From NCBI GenBank assembly GCA_013115145.1, contig JAAPAO010000006.1, forward strand, positions 62,001 through 126,000: a DNA stretch of 64,000 bases. The letters are read 5' to 3'. Shown here piece by piece: positions 57,840-64,000 of the stretch. The notes below the pieces were generated by a model that was not told the origin of the DNA, made no database searches, and saw only the letters and a program-made list of their open reading frames with translations. The position numbers were made by a program, and so were the translations under genes. The stretch is from Perkinsus chesapeaki. Its lineage: Eukaryota; Perkinsozoa; Perkinsida; Perkinsidae. Positions within the stretch are counted from its first letter, which is position 1; each line of letters opens with the position of its first letter.

Positions 57840-58745
57840 TAGTGCGGCCACGGTCCACACCTTGTCCACACAACGTTTCGACGTTGAGGGACTACAAGAG
57901 GCCATCCATAGTTACATGCCATGTAATTCATGGATGAGTGGGGGCCAAATAGTTCACCACCATTCACTGTAGTGTATCGCGACTTTTTGGCCTTGGGAAG
58001 GTACATAAAGGCGTTCACTACAGTCTGCCTGGCCACTGAAGCCACCGAGGGGATCCTGGCCGAGGCCGAATCTATCCAAGGGGCGGTGCAAGCCGACCAT
58101 GCGTTGCTCGCTAGAATTGGTCACGCGGTTAAGTATAAGCACAATGTGCATTGGACATAGACACCGCCATCATCCAAGCTGACTCAACCTGTGTCAGACT
58201 ATGCTACTCTCAGAGTAGTACTCTGCTACTGAATACTCGGCCAGTTAGAGCACGAGTGAATCAGCGAGGAGTTATAACCTATGACACGTTGGTGCGGGGT
58301 TACGCGAGACCTACAGATCCCTTCGTAGCCCCTGAGCTGGGTGGTTAAGTCGACAGAGCTGTTCGAACACTAATAAGGGAAAGTCGATCGTCGAAACTCA
58401 AGCTGAAAAGTCAGAAGAGTGGAGCCTCTGAATCTCGAAAAACCTTGGGTAATGGTGAGTCTTTTGAAGAAGGGGATTTGGTCACCAACGGGTGCCAATT
58501 TTGGTGCTAGCAAGAGATAGTGCTAATGACTTATCGGCACCATATCTTACCAGCACCCAGCACCTATCTACTTATTAGTAATAAGTATGACAATTCCTAT
58601 CAGGTCGGAAGAGTCTTGGTCCGCAAATCGTCATATAGTTACCTCGTCCAGGTAGACGCTAAGAAGAAAGTTGAGTCTATCCGGAATAAATCCATCTGCA
58701 GTACGAGTAGTGAAGTCGACCGCAATGACTTGAGGAGGGCATGAT
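57840..58745 (+). pseudogene. Decayed LTR-retrotransposon integrase C-terminal region
   Basis: Open blocks interrupted by stops and frame changes resemble the end of a retroelement polyprotein. They read MDEWGPNSSPPFTVVYRDFL (57930), ALLARIGHAVKYKHN (about 58100), LLNTRPVRARVNQRGVITYD with TLVRGYARPTDPF (58151-58345), then after an in-frame stop VDRAVRTLIRESRSSKLKLK and FEEGDLVTN. A later frame has YQVGRVLVRKSSYSYLVQVD (58610-58670). A host-type LNTRP...Y..L..G segment followed by a basic stretch, a GDLV and a small beta-barrel-like end is the usual order in Ty3- or BEL-like integrases. No LTRs or reverse transcriptase were found. The element is clearly non-functional. Confidence 0.42.
58569..58587. 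repeat. Perfect inverted repeat, 9-bp arms, 1-nt centre
   Basis: TACTTATTA (58569-58577), G, TAATAAGTA (58579-58587). It lies within the retroelement remnant. Confidence 0.9.
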
Positions 58746-59159
58746 CCTCATGTCTAAGAGGAAGAAACTGGGATAGGTTTTTTACTGGCCTATAATTCGC
58801 GCCATCAATACTTCACAGAGGCGGCGAGAGGCGCCCTCCGGACAAGGAGTATTCGTATATTCCCTGAGGTCCATTGCCGCACTTCAGGGCAATCGAGGTG
58901 GTCTCCCTTTTTTTGTAAGAGGCTCTGTAGATTGGGCTGTAATGTCATGTCATTTGTTGATGTCATGAATAGGTATGAGTATGCATGGGAGCTCGTCCGC
59001 ACGCAGGCGATAGGCGCCATGATCGCTTGGAAAAGCTTCACTGAAGCTTTGGTCTTACAGACCAACTGAGTTATATCTTTAAGTTTTTCCCACTCGGGTA
59101 TTAGTGTCGATTCGACAAACAAGCTTACTTAGTACAGTTTCACTACGTCCCCAAGTGTA
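58746..59159. other. Non-coding spacer with a hairpin
   Basis: About 0.4 kb between the retroelement remnant and the second peptide gene. It contains the perfect hairpin AAAGCTTCA / TGAAGCTTT with a 1-nt centre at 59032-59050. The minus-strand frame at 58805-59122 has no domain-like composition. The last 30 bp match the 5' flank of peptide copy 1. Confidence 0.5.
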
Positions 59160-59810
59160 ATGATTCGTACCATCGTCCTCTTACTGGTGTGCCTATGCCA
59201 CGCATCATTGCCTGATGAGACCGGTGGCCCTATCCGCGCGCTGAACAAAGAAAGCGACTGCAATTTTTGTAAGGCATGCGCTAAGGGAGGCGAGCTTGTA
59301 TGTGTCCTCCATCTGATAAGATGCCGCCCAGCCTGTAACGGATGCTGCTGAGATAAGCGACTACTCAGGGAGTCTCTAATAGTTATTCCCTAGTCGGGGT
59401 CTCCGTCAGATATTCTCTTATCGATAAATGTGTAAATTTCGGGTCGAGTCCAGCGGGTATCCCGTCAGTTTTTGTCGATCTTGAAAAGTTCTTGCTCGAA
59501 CGATCTTCTATGATCTTCGTCGTGTCTCTGATATTTGTCTATGTCCGAGAGGTTGAGTTCGAAGTGGAAATACATCCGGCTTCTTCGATGAGCAAAGCCA
59601 AGACACCTATTTAAGAACGAGAAAACCGTATTACAAAGCAAGTCAAAGTTCCCTCGTACACTACATGTTGACTCATTAATAAGAAGCGCTTTCCGTGAAG
59701 TCCTCGCGAAGGAGCCTCACGAGTGATTCGTGAGTTCAGGGAGACTGCTGGTTTTGGGAAGAGGTTCACGGGGCGTTGACGTATTCAGCTGATTCGACTT
59801 CACATGGCGA
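59130..59810 (+). repeat. Segmental duplication, copy 2
   Basis: Same-strand counterpart of the block at 53313-54030, starting with cagtttcactacgtcccc (copy 1: cagttcactatgtcccc) and running through the peptide gene into the 3' flank as far as ttcacggggcg. In this copy the upstream ATG of copy 1 reads ACG, so translation starts 15 bp further on. Confidence 0.8.
59160..59351 (+). CDS. Small secreted eight-cysteine peptide, copy 2
   Basis: The ATG at 59160 opens MIRTIVLLLVCLCHASLPDE, a signal peptide almost identical to copy 1. The core has the pattern C-x2-C-x2-C-x7-C-x6-C-x3-C-x2-C-C, differing from copy 1 only by a shorter third spacing. The total is 63 residues, uninterrupted. Between the cysteines most residues differ (for example NFCKAC against SFCRHC, RPACNGCC against HSTCKNCC), while the signal peptide is conserved. 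This is the usual pattern in diversifying secreted peptide families. No known family was recognised. Confidence 0.72.
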   Translation: MIRTIVLLLVCLCHASLPDETGGPIRALNKESDCNFCKACAKGGELVCVLHLIRCRPACNGCC

Positions 59811-60050
59811 AGTCGCCCGGGCAACTGCCCCTCAAGCAACAACGTCACTCGGTGTCGAGGCATTGTCATTGCAACGCTGCAACGCCAATCTACACTGTAT
59901 AAGCCTGCAGACTATCATTGCCTTAGATTCTTGGTATCGGTATCACTAGATCAGTTATGACGAAGATGAAAATTTCAGTGATCAAGCCTGCTAGAGGAGC
60001 TCTAATGACCCCCTAAACGCTTGAACCGGACTTGGCACCCCAGTAGCCGC

Positions 60051-60071
60051 GATGATGTATTATACATCATC
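60051..60071. repeat. Perfect inverted repeat, 10-bp arms, 1-nt centre
   Basis: GATGATGTAT (60051-60060), T, ATACATCATC (60062-60071). Confidence 0.92.
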
Positions 60072-60912
60072 ACAATATTTATAAGAAGTATTTTGTTGGG
60101 GACGCCAGATTCCACCCCTATGATGATATGAAGTCCCCCATGCGCATTGTCTCGCCATCATAACGCTACAATAGCGAACAATAGCACCCGCTGATCAGTC
60201 GAACTAATGGGGCGACGGCAATATACATGGACAACCTGCCACGAGCAGAGTGCAGCACAGAATGGAAGACTATCTCGGGAACTACGCAATCCTTTAACCA
60301 TAGTGAAAAGCCTCGACATTACCACGGAAATCCGTGCATTGGGAGGCTTGATAAATAAAGGGGGTAACCATGGCAAAGTAACAGACCACCTAGTTCGGCT
60401 GGCCAGGGCATCGGTGTTGCACTAAGCGCCCAGACCAAGTGCGTCAGATTTGTGCGAATAGAACGATGAAGAAGCCTGAGCTCTGACAGTCATAGGATAC
60501 GTCCAGAAGCTCCAGGCATGGAAAGGCTTCCTAGGAGATTTACGACCGATAGCTCGAGAGTCTTTAGTCACGCCCCACCAACCGAGGCACGGGGAATAGG
60601 TCATACCTTTTCTTGTGCGGACCTTGATTCAAGGTCCTTGAAGCATTATAGTAATGGAGATTCTCCCATCGTTCGCGAACAACCCGTGTATCGACACCTC
60701 GGCGATGTGACATCGCAAGGCAGCATCATACTTTCCTTATTAATCTGGCACGCTGCAGAACGCCATAATTCAATATGGATCTCTGTCACCACACGTGTAG
60801 CTTGGCTGTTCAACGGCATATATTCCTAGTCATTACGCAAGTGTTGTTGAGGACTGCATCGGGTAACCCCCTGCTTAGCGACCCCGTGGCGACAAAAATA
60901 CTCGTTTTAAAC

Positions 60913-60958
60913 GTCATCAAAGTTTGATGACTTCAAAAGGGTTTGATCATCAAACCCT
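60913..60958. repeat. Two adjacent perfect hairpins
   Basis: GTCATCAAA / TTTGATGAC with a 1-nt centre (60913-60931) is followed after 6 bp by AGGGTTTGAT / ATCAAACCCT with a 1-nt centre (60938-60958). The arms share a TTTGAT core, so the pair may have arisen one from the other. Confidence 0.9.
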
Positions 60959-61537
60959 GAGTTTGGAGGTCAGAGACATCCGCGAAGAAATGGCCAATCG
61001 TTCGAAGGGCTCCGGCAGGATTTAGGCCCTGTACACTAGTCCCACGAGTAGATGCGGTAAGGGTGTTGGCACCTTCCCCCTATGGGCTGCTAACTAGATT
61101 AGACTGAATTGCTCAGCTGGATTCATCGAGGGTGAATCATCGTCTTCTGGCGGTAAAAGGGTCAGAGACTCCGGGTCACTGGGATACAATGGGGGCCTTT
61201 GAATGATTCAAATGTTCTGTTCTCGAACTTTGCAGACACGCACTCACTCGGCAAACTCGACATCAGGCACAGTCCACACGAGGTGACACCGCTACATGAC
61301 TGAAATAGCTCCAGACAAAACTGCAGGCAATTGAACAAAAAATGAATATTGAATCATGCTGTTGGAACTTCACTCATTGTTAAGATTGAACCCGAAGGAC
61401 CCCTTCTCAGTTGGATTGCACTTGAGCCCCTCTGTCACTGTCACGTCGTTTGGTGACGTCACCTCGTCTACAGCAAGCTCTATAAAGCTCCGTGAGATTG
61501 ATCGTAGGATTTCAAGCTGCGCCGTTCCTGCCAAAGA

Positions 61538-63936
<2,399 letters not shown>

Positions 63937-64000
63937 CTACGAATCGAACTATGATGGGAGCTGAGCTCGTTCCACCTTTGGTCGCCCTCGGACCGCTAGC

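Larger units (their letters stand above)
59352..61537. other. Hairpin-dense non-coding island, part 2
   Basis: No conserved gene. The 5' part is the duplicated peptide 3' flank. Perfect hairpins include 60051-60071 (10+1+10), 60619-60637 (9+1+9), 60702-60716 (7+1+7), 60913-60931 (9+1+9), 60938-60958 (10+1+10) and the palindrome GGTGACGTCACC at 61452-61463 (inside the CDPK 3' flank). The frame at 60518-60829 has no domain-like composition. Confidence 0.7.

Noticed and set aside
54200-60960. Hairpins as a CRISPR array or bacterial terminators
   Set aside because: Stem sequences differ from each other and spacing is irregular, so there is no repeat-spacer structure. The genome is eukaryotic, so rho-independent terminators do not apply.

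Overview
This is a nuclear, eukaryotic, intron-rich window. Nearly all conserved genes are cut by short GT-AG introns, mostly about 35-70 nt, and reading frames only make sense after splicing. The gene content points to a flagellated alveolate: a calcium-dependent protein kinase with four EF hands, the motile-cilium protein CFAP52, a B9 transition-zone protein, a short-form replication protein A1, and compact gene spacing. A Perkinsus-like organism (Perkinsozoa) is my best guess. That is inference, since no rRNA or organelle marker is present.

Layout. 1-2.75 kb: minus-strand fragments of a tandemly duplicated family, one copy associated with a MATH-type exon. 3.5-6.7 kb: a membrane protein that joins kelch repeats, a PAN/apple-like segment and a transmembrane segment to a LicD-type nucleotidyltransferase domain. 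7.1-9.0 kb: an FSP1/AIFM2-like FAD oxidoreductase with an N-myristoylation signature. 9.2-12.7 kb: a TCP11-domain protein with an N-terminal membrane anchor. 13.1-16.1 kb: a hormone-sensitive-lipase-family hydrolase. 16.3-18.2 kb: a CAP/SCP secreted or membrane protein. 18.2-21.4 kb: CFAP52. 21.7-24.4 kb: unrecognised small and membrane proteins. 24.4-25.2 kb: TFIIE beta. 26.2-30.0 kb: a hypothetical protein, a class I methyltransferase and proteasome alpha-1. 30.7-32.4 kb: an intronless phosphoglucomutase. 33.5-35.6 kb: RPA1. 36.8-40.1 kb: a low-complexity Pro/Ser/Arg/His-rich protein. 40.3-44.9 kb: a TFIIIC90/GTF3C4-like protein. 45.0-46.1 kb: a B9-domain protein. 47.0-49.5 kb: chaperonin CCT epsilon. 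49.7-51.6 kb: a helical, coiled-coil protein. 61.5 kb to the right edge: a CDPK whose first exon lies outside the window.

The stretch from about 51.6 to 61.5 kb is different in kind. It has no conserved housekeeping gene. It carries two paralogous small secreted peptides with an identical eight-cysteine framework, each inside a duplicated block of about 0.7 kb. It also holds a decayed retroelement integrase, dispersed short repeats, and dozens of short perfect hairpins, most with a 1- or 3-nt centre. This hairpin-dense island with its Cys-rich peptide family is the most unusual part of the window.

Functionally, the housekeeping genes cover transcription (TFIIE, TFIIIC), DNA replication (RPA1), proteostasis (PSMA1, CCT5) and sugar phosphate metabolism (PGM2). 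The others suggest a motile, calcium-signalling cell with a secreted or surface repertoire (CAP protein, kelch-LicD, Cys-rich peptides).
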